From Bacteroidota bacterium (GTDB taxonomy: Bacteria > Bacteroidota > Bacteroidia > Sphingobacteriales > Sphingobacteriaceae), in assembly GCA_025355225.1 (NCBI GenBank), contig JANYAB010000623.1:1-13197 (forward strand): a stretch of 13,197 nt of DNA. The letters are read 5' to 3'. The translations under genes and the position numbers were made by a program. The notes under the pieces were generated by a model. The model was not told where the DNA came from and ran no database searches. It saw only the letters and a program-made list of their open reading frames with translations. Below, piece by piece: positions 7,333 through 13,197 of the stretch. Each line of letters opens with the position of its first letter. Position 1 is the first letter of the stretch.

Positions 7333-7524
7333 ATGTTTAAGCAGTTTACAGAAAACATTTCAGGTAACCAGGTTTACCTTATTTCCTCACTCGGGATATT
7401 TCTCATATTCTTTATTGTGGTAACGGTACTCCTGATCAGGCTTAGAAAAAGCCATGTTGATTACATGAGCGACCTGCCTTTGGAAGATAGTACAACAAAT
7501 TCATCTAAATCTTTTGAGTCATGA
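7333..7524 (+). CDS. ccoQ: CcoQ-like small cbb3 oxidase subunit
   Basis: This 63-residue protein has one membrane helix (about residues 15-36, YLISSLGIFLIFFIVVTVLL), followed by Arg/Lys-rich RLRKSHVDYMSDLPLED, which fits the positive-inside rule. CcoQ proteins are poorly conserved and stabilise the oxidase complex; the assignment rests on size, topology and position between ccoNO and ccoP. Its stop overlaps the ccoP start as ATGA. The Ser-rich tail looks disordered. Confidence 0.8.
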   Translation: MFKQFTENISGNQVYLISSLGIFLIFFIVVTVLLIRLRKSHVDYMSDLPLEDSTTNSSKSFES

Positions 7525-8459
7525 GATATCTGCGCGCAATTTTATTTCTGGCATTAGCCTTTCTCATTCAGCCTGCCTCTGCAGCGAATGATCCTTCTTT
7601 AGACGATCATTCTTTACTTACAGCCGATGTGCAAAATTATATTGGTTATGGTGCCATAGTATTCGCATTGGTGTTATTCATTGTAGTTATGCTGGTGTTG
7701 TTACGTACTTTCAAGGTACTAACGCGCATAATTCTAAAATATGAAGGCCAAACCGAAGAACAAATTATCGCTGAGTTAAAACCGGCTAAAAAGGAAAAGA
7801 AGCCAAAGGGAGAGGTGTGGAATAAACTGCTTTCCTTAAGGCCTTTGTCGGAAGAAAAAGATCTATTGATTGAGCACGAATATGATGGCATACAGGAACT
7901 TGATAACCCTACACCGGCCTGGTTTATGTATTTGTTTTATTCTACAATAGTTTTTGCAGTAGCTTACCTGCTTATATACCATGTATTTGGCGTAGGGCAA
8001 TTGCAATATGCTGAGTATAACACGGAAGTTGCCCAGGCTGCAATCGCAAAAAAAGAATTTCTGAGTAAAGCGGCTAATCGGGTGGATGAGAATACGGTGA
8101 AATTGGTTAATGACCCGGCTGTGTTAGCCTCCGGTCAGGCTATTTTTAAACAAACGTGTTCACCTTGTCATGGTGAACATGCACAAGGCAGTGTCGGCCC
8201 AAATCTCACAGACGATTACTGGCTGCATGGTGGTAAGATCAATGATCTGTTTAAAACCATTAAATATGGTGTTGCGGCAAAGGGCATGCCCACCTGGGAA
8301 AAACAATTGTCGCCAAAGCAAATATCAGATGTAGCTAATTATGTAAAATCATTGCATGGCACCAACCCACCTAATCCTAAGGAGCCCCAGGGTACAAAGG
8401 AAACTGATGACGACGGTAAGCAGGTTAAAAAAGAATTGGTGTCTGCTCTGGTTAAATAA
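7521..8459 (+). CDS. ccoP: CcoP, monoheme c-type subunit III of cbb3 oxidase
   Basis: This membrane-anchored cytochrome c passes electrons to the CcoO heme. Its 312 residues contain an N-terminal hydrophobic segment that may be a signal peptide (5-22, ending in PASAA), a membrane helix at 40-61, a charged cytoplasmic stretch (Lys-rich, 85-98), the CcoP N-terminal-domain region ELDNPTPAWFMYLFY (126-140) with a second helix to 153, and a periplasmic cytochrome c domain with C213-S-P-C216-H217 and M256 (KGMPTW) as the sixth ligand. Only one CxxCH occurs, whereas proteobacterial CcoP usually has two. There is a Pro/Lys/Asp-rich tail from about 281. The start overlaps the ccoQ stop (ATGA), and ccoG follows after 8 nt. 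Confidence in the role is high. Confidence 0.95.
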   Translation: MRYLRAILFLALAFLIQPASAANDPSLDDHSLLTADVQNYIGYGAIVFALVLFIVVMLVLLRTFKVLTRIILKYEGQTEEQIIAELKPAKKEKKPKGEVWNKLLSLRPLSEEKDLLIEHEYDGIQELDNPTPAWFMYLFYSTIVFAVAYLLIYHVFGVGQLQYAEYNTEVAQAAIAKKEFLSKAANRVDENTVKLVNDPAVLASGQAIFKQTCSPCHGEHAQGSVGPNLTDDYWLHGGKINDLFKTIKYGVAAKGMPTWEKQLSPKQISDVANYVKSLHGTNPPNPKEPQGTKETDDDGKQVKKELVSALVK

Positions 8460-8467
8460 AAATAAAT

Positions 8468-9844
8468 ATGGACGGATTGGTGGCGGAAAAGGAAAGTGGA
8501 AAGCGGCAGTGGTTATATCCGCTGATCCGTAAAGGACCATACTATAAATGGAGAAGCTGGATAAGCTATTTTTACCTTATCTTATTTTTTTCGACGCCAT
8601 TTATGCGAATAAACGGGCAACCGGTGCTATTGCTCAATGTAGTTGACCGGCAATTTGTATTGCTGGGTCAGGTGTTTTGGCCCCAGGATATTTTCCTGTT
8701 CATGCTGGCGTCGCTGGTATTCCTGGTTTGCATTGTTTTATTTACAATTGCTTTCGGCCGGATATTTTGTGGATGGATTTGCCCGCAGACCATCTTTATG
8801 GAAATGGTTTTTCGGAAAATAGAAGTTTGGATAGAGGGAGATGCCAAAAAGCGCAAAAAGCTCGATGCAGCGCCATGGGATAAAGAGAAAATAATTAAGA
8901 AATCGGCTAAGCACGTCATATTTATAGCCTTTTCATTTTTAATTGCAAACACTTTTCTGGCTTACATTATCGGGAGTGAAAGTTTGATCAAAATTATTAC
9001 AGAACCTGTAACCGCGCACCTTATTGGCTTTGCCAGTATATGGGTCTTTACTGGGGTGTTTTACACCGTTTATAGCCGGGTGCGCGAACAGGTCTGTACC
9101 TTGTTTTGTCCTTATGGCCGTTTGCAGGGTGTAATGATAGATCAGCACACCCTTGTAGTTGCTTACGACGATGTAAGAGGGGAGCCTCGTGGCAAATTAG
9201 ACAGAAAGGCTGATCTTCTACAAAATATTAAGGGCGATTGTGTTGATTGTGGATTATGTGTAGATGTCTGTCCGACAGGGATAGACATACGCAAGGGAAC
9301 GCAGTTAGAATGTATTAACTGTACAGCTTGCATCGACGTCTGCAATGAGGTTATGGACAAGATTCACAAACCGCATAACCTTATTGGCTTTTTTTCTGAA
9401 AATATGATTCATGCCAAAGAAAAGCCCTCATTTACAGGCAGGATGATGGCTTATAGCGCGGTGATAACGGTGCTGATAGGCGTATTATGCTATTTTATTT
9501 TCAGTCGTAGCGATATGGATATAACGGTGATGCGTACCGCGGGTTTACTTTACCAGGAACAGCCAGGTGGTAAGATCAGCAATATCTATAATGCCGAGAT
9601 CATTAATAAAACAAATAAAAGCCAGTCAATTACCTTGATTCCGGAAGATCCCGCAGTTAAAATAAAATATATACAGGCACCAGTAAATATTGCTTATGGT
9701 GGTTCAATAAAAACCGTGTTTTTTGTTGTAATGCCGGCTTCCAGAATACACTCGGCAAAAACAGATGTCAGATTACAATTGATCTCGAACCATAAAATCA
9801 TACAAACAATTAGCACCACTTTCGTCGGACCTATAAATGATTAA
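8468..9844 (+). CDS. ccoG: CcoG (FixG/RdxA family), membrane polyferredoxin, cupric reductase for cbb3 assembly
   Basis: CcoG reduces Cu(II) to Cu(I) for delivery to the cbb3 oxidase. The 458 residues show an N-terminal helix (31-46), a second (about 74-97) leading into C101-GWI-C105-P, helices near 148-169 and 184-203, then C210-TLF-C214-P. A two-cluster ferredoxin domain has C258, C261, C264, C268 and C282, C285, C288, C292. The next helix is at about 328-346, and the C-terminal beta-rich domain (350-458) matches the immunoglobulin-like FixG C-terminal domain. All cluster Cys residues expected for two [4Fe-4S] centres are present. Length is usual for the family. The start ATG lies 8 nt after ccoP; ccoH starts 3 nt after its stop. 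Function in copper reduction is known for the family and inferred here. Confidence 0.95.
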   Translation: MDGLVAEKESGKRQWLYPLIRKGPYYKWRSWISYFYLILFFSTPFMRINGQPVLLLNVVDRQFVLLGQVFWPQDIFLFMLASLVFLVCIVLFTIAFGRIFCGWICPQTIFMEMVFRKIEVWIEGDAKKRKKLDAAPWDKEKIIKKSAKHVIFIAFSFLIANTFLAYIIGSESLIKIITEPVTAHLIGFASIWVFTGVFYTVYSRVREQVCTLFCPYGRLQGVMIDQHTLVVAYDDVRGEPRGKLDRKADLLQNIKGDCVDCGLCVDVCPTGIDIRKGTQLECINCTACIDVCNEVMDKIHKPHNLIGFFSENMIHAKEKPSFTGRMMAYSAVITVLIGVLCYFIFSRSDMDITVMRTAGLLYQEQPGGKISNIYNAEIINKTNKSQSITLIPEDPAVKIKYIQAPVNIAYGGSIKTVFFVVMPASRIHSAKTDVRLQLISNHKIIQTISTTFVGPIND

Positions 9845-9847
9845 ACA

Positions 9848-10270
9848 ATGAACTGGGGAAAAGGAATTATTGCAGGCATGGCCATTTTTGTACTCTTTAT
9901 TGTGGGGATGGGCGTTTATATGGTTTTATCGCCAACTGATGATTTTGATCATCAATATTATGAAAAGGGTTTAAACTTTGATTATGATTATAACCGCGAG
10001 CAACAGGTGGTAAAAGATCATGCACAGCCAAAAATACAAATTGCAGGCGGCCAGATCAAATTCACTTTTGCAAAACCGGCAAAAGGTACGGTCAAATTTA
10101 TGAGGCCATCCAGCACAGCATCAGATAAGGTTTATGCTATTGATAGCGATAACAGTAATGAAGCGGTCTTTTTGCTCGAACCTTTTGCTCCGGGTAAATG
10201 GCAATTGGAATTTGAGTGGATAAGTGATCATAAAGCATATTTATACCAAAAGGAAGTTTACATCAAATGA
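9848..10270 (+). CDS. ccoH: CcoH/FixH family cbb3 oxidase assembly protein
   Basis: The 140 residues have one membrane helix near the N-terminus (about 6-27), followed by the FixH hallmark DHQYYEKGLNFDYDYNREQ (35-53), and a periplasmic beta-rich domain that includes FTFAKPAKGTVKFMRP and ends in YLYQKEVYIK. In proteobacteria CcoH interacts with CcoN and is needed for stable assembly of the oxidase. It lies 3 nt after ccoG and its stop overlaps the next start as ATGA, so it is part of the same transcript. Confidence 0.92.
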   Translation: MNWGKGIIAGMAIFVLFIVGMGVYMVLSPTDDFDHQYYEKGLNFDYDYNREQQVVKDHAQPKIQIAGGQIKFTFAKPAKGTVKFMRPSSTASDKVYAIDSDNSNEAVFLLEPFAPGKWQLEFEWISDHKAYLYQKEVYIK

Positions 10271-10956
10271 GTAATAACGAGATTGCATTTTTTATCGGGT
10301 TATTTGGCAGTGTGCATTGTATAGGCATGTGCGGGCCTTTGGCCTTTGCAGTTCCGTCTCTACAAAGTAAATGGCTGTTGATTGTAGCAGATAAAACGAT
10401 GTATAATATCGGCCGCATCGTAACCTATTCATTTTTAGGCTTGCTCATCGGGTTTATTGGTAAACAGCTGTGGTTATCCGGTTTGCAGCAAGGTGTTAGC
10501 CTGGCAAGCGGCTTGCTTATTATTATGGCAGGCTTTTCAAGGCTTTTTAAGGTACGTTTTAATAATAATAAACCACTTTCAAACCTGTTATCACCTGTTA
10601 ACCGACTATTAAATTATGCGCTTCAACATCGGGCAGGGCATTTTGTTGTTGGCTTGCTTAACGGCTTTTTACCTTGCGGATTCGTTTACCTGGCGCTGGT
10701 AGGTGCTATAAATACATCGTCGCCAATAGCAGCCTCGCAATATATGTTTTGGTTCGGCGCCGGAACTTTTCCGTTAATGCTGCTTGCCACCGTTAGCGCT
10801 GGTTTTGTCCGTCCGGTTTTGCGTAGGCGTATAAATAGGACAATGCCTTATCTGATGGTCTGCCTGGGTTTTTGGTTTATACTCAGGGGGATGAATCTAA
10901 ATATCCCCTACCTGAGTCCTGGAAAATTGTCACCCGGCACAAGTAATTGCCGTTAG
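10267..10956 (+). CDS. TauE/SafE (DsbD_2)-like membrane protein, probable cbb3 or copper assembly factor
   Basis: This 229-residue polytopic protein has about six hydrophobic segments. The first half begins with GSVHCIGMCGP (14-24), including H17, C18 and C22, and the second half has GHFVVGLLNGFLPCG (124-138) with C137. These are the paired hallmarks of the DsbD_2/SafE-like branch, related to the transmembrane domain of DsbD and CcdA. Members occur regularly at the end of cbb3 clusters in Bacteroidota. Roles in moving copper or reducing equivalents across the membrane are plausible from the conserved Cys and His, but this is inference. Its start overlaps the ccoH stop, making it the last gene of the operon. 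No terminator hairpin is visible in the following 151 nt. It is not assigned as a sulfite exporter despite the family name. Confidence 0.85.
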   Translation: MSNNEIAFFIGLFGSVHCIGMCGPLAFAVPSLQSKWLLIVADKTMYNIGRIVTYSFLGLLIGFIGKQLWLSGLQQGVSLASGLLIIMAGFSRLFKVRFNNNKPLSNLLSPVNRLLNYALQHRAGHFVVGLLNGFLPCGFVYLALVGAINTSSPIAASQYMFWFGAGTFPLMLLATVSAGFVRPVLRRRINRTMPYLMVCLGFWFILRGMNLNIPYLSPGKLSPGTSNCR

Positions 10957-11107
10957 GCTGACTATTTCAATTCCTAACACACTTTTAAGCCCAATATTAC
11001 AGACCTTTGTAAAGGAAATTTACCTGTACCTGGTTCTGTTAAATGTCATATTTAGCGGATAGCAACAAAGCAGGTTTAATTATTTATCGTTCAAAACTTA
11101 TAAACCA

Positions 11108-12160
11108 ATGACTAAAACATTTTCTGCTATTTTAATCGCGATCATTTTTATGTGTTTGACATCCTGGTCGGGAGTTAAAACCGATATCATTTCCGAAGGT
11201 CAGCAGCCACAAATCAGTACGGATAATAAAGGGGTGGTCAGAGTTGTATTTGGTCTTAAAGATGAAATATTTTGTGCCACATCGAATGATCAGGGGGGCA
11301 CATTTACCAAACCTGTCTTAGTGGCGAAAGTGCCTGAAATGCATTTAGGTATGTCGCGTGGCCCGCAGATAGCAAGTTCTGAGCACTTTTCGATCATTAC
11401 AGCTATGGATAAAGCCGGAACCATCCATTGGTTCAGACTTAATCAATTATCCAACGAGTGGAGGAACATGGGCGTTATTAATGATCTTAAAGGTTCGGCC
11501 CCTGAAGGATTAATGGGCCTGGCATCAGATAGAAAAGATAATTTCTATGCTGTTTGGCTGGATACAAGAACAGGTGGTAGTAATCAAATATATTTCGCTC
11601 CTTTAGCCGATAAGGCGGTAAACTGGTCAAAAAACAGTTTAGCTTATCGCTCACCGGATGGGCATGTCTGCGAATGCTGTAAACCCAATATTGCGGTACA
11701 AAGGTCCACCGTAGCCATCATGTTCAGAAATAATTTGAATGGATCAAGAGATCTATACCTAATAAAATCTTTGGATGCCGGCAAATCATTTTCAGGAGCG
11801 CAAAAGTTGGGAATCGATACCTGGAAGCTTAACGGCTGCCCTATGGATGGCGGCGGAATTGTTATTGACCGTTCCAATATGATCCATACAACCTGGCAGC
11901 GCAGGGGATTGGTGTACTATGCTCAACCGGGCGAACCTGAGGCCTATATTGCCAAAGGAAGGAACGCCAATATTTCAGGAACCGGTCCTAATACGGTACT
12001 TACCTTTGAGAATAGCGACACAGTTAAATTAATTACGCTTAAAAACAAAAATGAAGTGGTTGTTGGGAACGGCGGCTTCTTGAAATCAACCGTATTACAG
12101 GGTAACAAAATACTTTGTGTGTGGGAGCAGGATAACAGAATTAAATTCAAAAAGATATAG
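11108..12160 (+). CDS. Exported Asp-box (BNR) beta-propeller protein with CECC motif
   Basis: This 350-residue protein has a signal peptide (about 1-22) without a lipobox. Two Asp-box motifs, S-N-D-Q-G-G-T-F (59-66) and S-L-D-A-G-K-S-F (221-228), and repeated blades of about 45-60 residues indicate a sialidase-type beta-propeller acting outside the inner membrane. It has a central C188-E-C-C191-K-P segment, then IMFRNNLNGSRDLYL (204-218) and LNGCPMDGGG (241-250, C244). The clustered Cys, together with Met residues such as M80/M82, could bind copper or form disulfides. Automated pipelines may call it an exo-alpha-sialidase, but the Arg triad and Tyr/Glu of true sialidases are not evident, so that name should not be used. 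It starts 151 nt after the operon; GACCTTTG at 11002-11009 is a possible -7 box, so it may have its own promoter. A link to oxidase or copper maturation is inferred from position only. Confidence 0.82.
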   Translation: MTKTFSAILIAIIFMCLTSWSGVKTDIISEGQQPQISTDNKGVVRVVFGLKDEIFCATSNDQGGTFTKPVLVAKVPEMHLGMSRGPQIASSEHFSIITAMDKAGTIHWFRLNQLSNEWRNMGVINDLKGSAPEGLMGLASDRKDNFYAVWLDTRTGGSNQIYFAPLADKAVNWSKNSLAYRSPDGHVCECCKPNIAVQRSTVAIMFRNNLNGSRDLYLIKSLDAGKSFSGAQKLGIDTWKLNGCPMDGGGIVIDRSNMIHTTWQRRGLVYYAQPGEPEAYIAKGRNANISGTGPNTVLTFENSDTVKLITLKNKNEVVVGNGGFLKSTVLQGNKILCVWEQDNRIKFKKI

Positions 12161-12318
12161 AACTAATTAGCGCCTGATTCATTATTTCTTACTGACCTAT
12201 ATGGCTATTCCACTGATTTGTACCTCGCATCGGGTCTACTGGGCGACCACATTCAATTTGGTGATAACAATCATTTTTTAAACTGCTGGCGCTCATGCTT
12301 GATCTGATTTTATAGCCG

Positions 12319-12326
12319 GAAATTTG
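12319..12326 (+). promoter_or_regulatory. Possible -7 promoter box GAAATTTG for the 12349 gene
   Basis: It matches TAnnTTTG at all positions except the first and would start transcription near 12331, 18 bases before the ATG. A CTTG at 12298-12301 lies 17 bases upstream as a weak -33 element. The rest of the 188-nt gap (12161-12348) shows no gene or clear hairpin. Confidence 0.35.
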
Positions 12327-12348
12327 TATTAACTAAAAAATTAAAATC

Positions 12349-12804
12349 ATGAAAAAGCTGTGCTTCTTACTATTTATACTAACAATGACAATGGGTGTTA
12401 CTGTTGGTGCGTTGGCTCAAACAAAACAGGATGAGTCTCAAAAAATTAATATTAATAAAAAGGGAGGAATTTACGATCAGAAGGGAACTAAACTGGGGTT
12501 TATTGATAAAAACAATGTTGTTAGAGACAACGTAGGGAAGGAATTATATTTTATTGATAAGGATGGAAATGTAATTGCTGCCAATGGGGTAAAATTAGGT
12601 GTAGCAAAAAAGAACGGGTTCTATTACAATAACGAAGGAGTGAATGTAATCAACACAAAGGACCTGGATAAAGAAAAGTGTGCTATTTTAGATCCACAGG
12701 GGCATAATATGGGTACCATTCATAAAAATTACAAACAACACGCCTGCGCTGTTCATTGCTTCTGGTTAGAAAAGACAAAGGAAAAGGAAGCAAAGAAGGG
12801 CTAA
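12349..12804 (+). CDS. Small exported repeat protein, beta-flower-like, with C-terminal His/Cys cluster
   Basis: This 151-residue protein has a clear signal peptide (1-23, cleavage likely after ALA). The mature part is built of short imperfect repeats of about 16-18 residues: GGIYDQKGTKLGFIDKNN (39-56), VVRDNVGKELYFIDKDGN (57-74), VIAANGVKLGVAKKNG (75-90) and a fourth beginning FYYNNEG (91). A last unit is AILDPQGHNMGTIHKN (112-127). The pattern recalls the small five-fold beta-flower proteins of Bacteroidota. After the repeats come H131-A-C-A-V-H136-C137 and a Lys/Glu-rich tail. C111, C133, C137, H131 and H136 could form a metal site; copper is the natural guess given the neighbours. Function is unknown. 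A hairpin at 12861-12899 follows. Confidence 0.78.
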   Translation: MKKLCFLLFILTMTMGVTVGALAQTKQDESQKININKKGGIYDQKGTKLGFIDKNNVVRDNVGKELYFIDKDGNVIAANGVKLGVAKKNGFYYNNEGVNVINTKDLDKEKCAILDPQGHNMGTIHKNYKQHACAVHCFWLEKTKEKEAKKG

Positions 12805-12860
12805 TTATCAATCAATACCAAGCGGTTAGACTTGCAAATTCATTTTAAATCTAAGCTATT

Positions 12861-12899
12861 ATTCCGCCTGAATTTTCTAAATGGAAATCCAGGCGGAAT
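12861..12899. terminator. Strong hairpin (about 17-bp stem) after the repeat-protein gene
   Basis: The arms ATTCCGCCTG (12861-12870) and CAGGCGGAAT (12890-12899) are perfect inverted repeats. After one A-C mismatch, ATTTTC pairs with GGAAAT (one G-T pair), leaving a TAAAT loop at 12878-12882. The stem starts 57 bases after the stop at 12804. No strong T-run follows on either strand, so it is a terminator of imperfect type or a transcript-end-stabilising structure. A nominal ATG at 12881 sits in the loop and is not used as a start. Confidence 0.65.
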
Positions 12900-12985
12900 T
12901 GTTATTAAGTGCAGGAACACACATTAGGCAAATGAGCCTTGACTTAAATCTTCAAAATTTAAACTTTAATGCGATAATCAATATA

Positions 12986-13165
12986 ATGAGAATCTTAAAA
13001 TTCAAAACAAATATTAATTGCAGCGGCTGTGTTGCCGCTATTACTCCAGCATTACAGGGCTTAAGGGGAATAGAGAAATGGGATGTTGACATCGACAATC
13101 CGGATAAGGTGCTTACCATACAGGCCGATCAGCGATTAATACCAAAAGAAATTATCAGCGCTTAA
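12986..13165 (+). CDS. HMA-domain metal-binding protein (copper chaperone-like), apparently frameshifted near its end
   Basis: This small cytoplasmic protein starts MRILKFKTNINCSGCVAAI, a typical Bacteroidota heavy-metal-associated domain with the metal-binding C-S-G-C at residues 12-15. The sequence continues with the helix ITPALQGLRGIEKWDVDI and the strand DKVLTIQAD. I chose ATG 12986 rather than 12881 because the domain begins at once and the upstream codons cross a hairpin. The frame closes at TAA 13163-13165 after EIISA. If T13162 is counted twice, the following bases read LKDKGYIAENIL to the edge of the window, exactly the helix end and last strand (GYxAE) expected of an HMA domain. This points to a one-base deletion or a sequencing error. 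The intact form would probably deliver Cu(I) to a P-type ATPase such as CcoI; that is inference. The true end is outside the window. Confidence 0.8.
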   Translation: MRILKFKTNINCSGCVAAITPALQGLRGIEKWDVDIDNPDKVLTIQADQRLIPKEIISA

Positions 13166-13197
13166 AAGATAAAGGGTACATCGCTGAAAACATCCTT

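Noticed and set aside
8677..8883. Plus-strand 68-codon frame inside ccoG
   Set aside because: It lies in another frame entirely within the well-supported ccoG gene, including the codons of the CGWICP motif, and has no recognisable content of its own.
10957..11107. Rho-independent terminator after the cbb3 operon
   Set aside because: The only inverted repeat is the small CCTTT-GT-AAAGG at 11004-11015, whose loop is too short, and no T-run follows.
11108..12160. Annotation as a functional exo-alpha-sialidase
   Set aside because: Asp-boxes only show the propeller fold. The catalytic Arg triad and Tyr/Glu pair are not evident, and the Cys-rich centre is atypical.
12881..12985. Upstream in-frame ATG at 12881 extending the HMA protein by 35 residues
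   Set aside because: The ATG lies in the loop of a strong hairpin, the added residues look nothing like a signal or domain, and the HMA domain begins exactly at ATG 12986.
13157..13170. Programmed -1 frameshift producing the full HMA domain
   Set aside because: The bases before the stop (AGC GCT TAA) do not form an X XXY YYZ slippery site, and the P-site tRNA would re-pair poorly on CGC. A deletion or sequence error is simpler.

Overview
The window looks like a chromosomal segment from a member of the Bacteroidota, most likely a Sphingobacteriaceae-type organism such as Mucilaginibacter or Pedobacter. This is an inference from several signs: a fused ccoN-ccoO gene, a cbb3 gene order of ccoI-ccoS-ccoNO-ccoQ-ccoP-ccoG-ccoH plus a TauE/SafE-like gene, little Shine-Dalgarno signal before start codons, and -7 boxes resembling TAnnTTTG. 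The genus cannot be fixed from the sequence alone.

Layout. On the minus strand at the left edge is the 5' part of a large gene (472 codons visible) that resembles FMN-binding TIM-barrel proteins of the nitronate monooxygenase/FabK type and carries a Cys-rich tail. Next comes a minus-strand orphan gene of 176 codons. It is enclosed by two direct copies of a 42-bp sequence (36/42 identical), each containing a Crp/Fnr-like operator (TGACGCAGRTCA). A 498-nt gene-free stretch then leads to a plus-strand operon (2561-10956) for a cbb3-type cytochrome c oxidase and its assembly factors: the copper P1B-ATPase CcoI, small CcoS, the fused catalytic and monoheme subunit CcoNO, CcoQ, a one-heme CcoP, the polyferredoxin copper reductase CcoG, CcoH (FixH), and a TauE/SafE-like membrane protein. 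Most junctions overlap or are within 8 nt. Only ccoS-ccoNO has a longer gap (85 nt), and it holds a further Fnr-like palindrome.

Downstream are three separately spaced plus-strand genes: an exported Asp-box beta-propeller with a CECC motif, a small exported repeat protein with a C-terminal His/Cys cluster, and a small HMA-domain protein like a copper chaperone. The last gene is interrupted by an apparent one-base deletion just before its final beta strand.

How it fits together. CcoI moves copper toward the periplasmic side, CcoG is expected to reduce copper for insertion, and CcoH and CcoS act in assembly. CcoNO, CcoP and CcoQ form the high-affinity terminal oxidase used at low oxygen. The downstream exported proteins and the HMA protein carry plausible copper ligands and may extend the copper-handling module; that part is inference. 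Fnr/Crp-like sites before the left gene, the orphan gene, ccoI and ccoNO suggest that the locus is controlled by oxygen or redox state.
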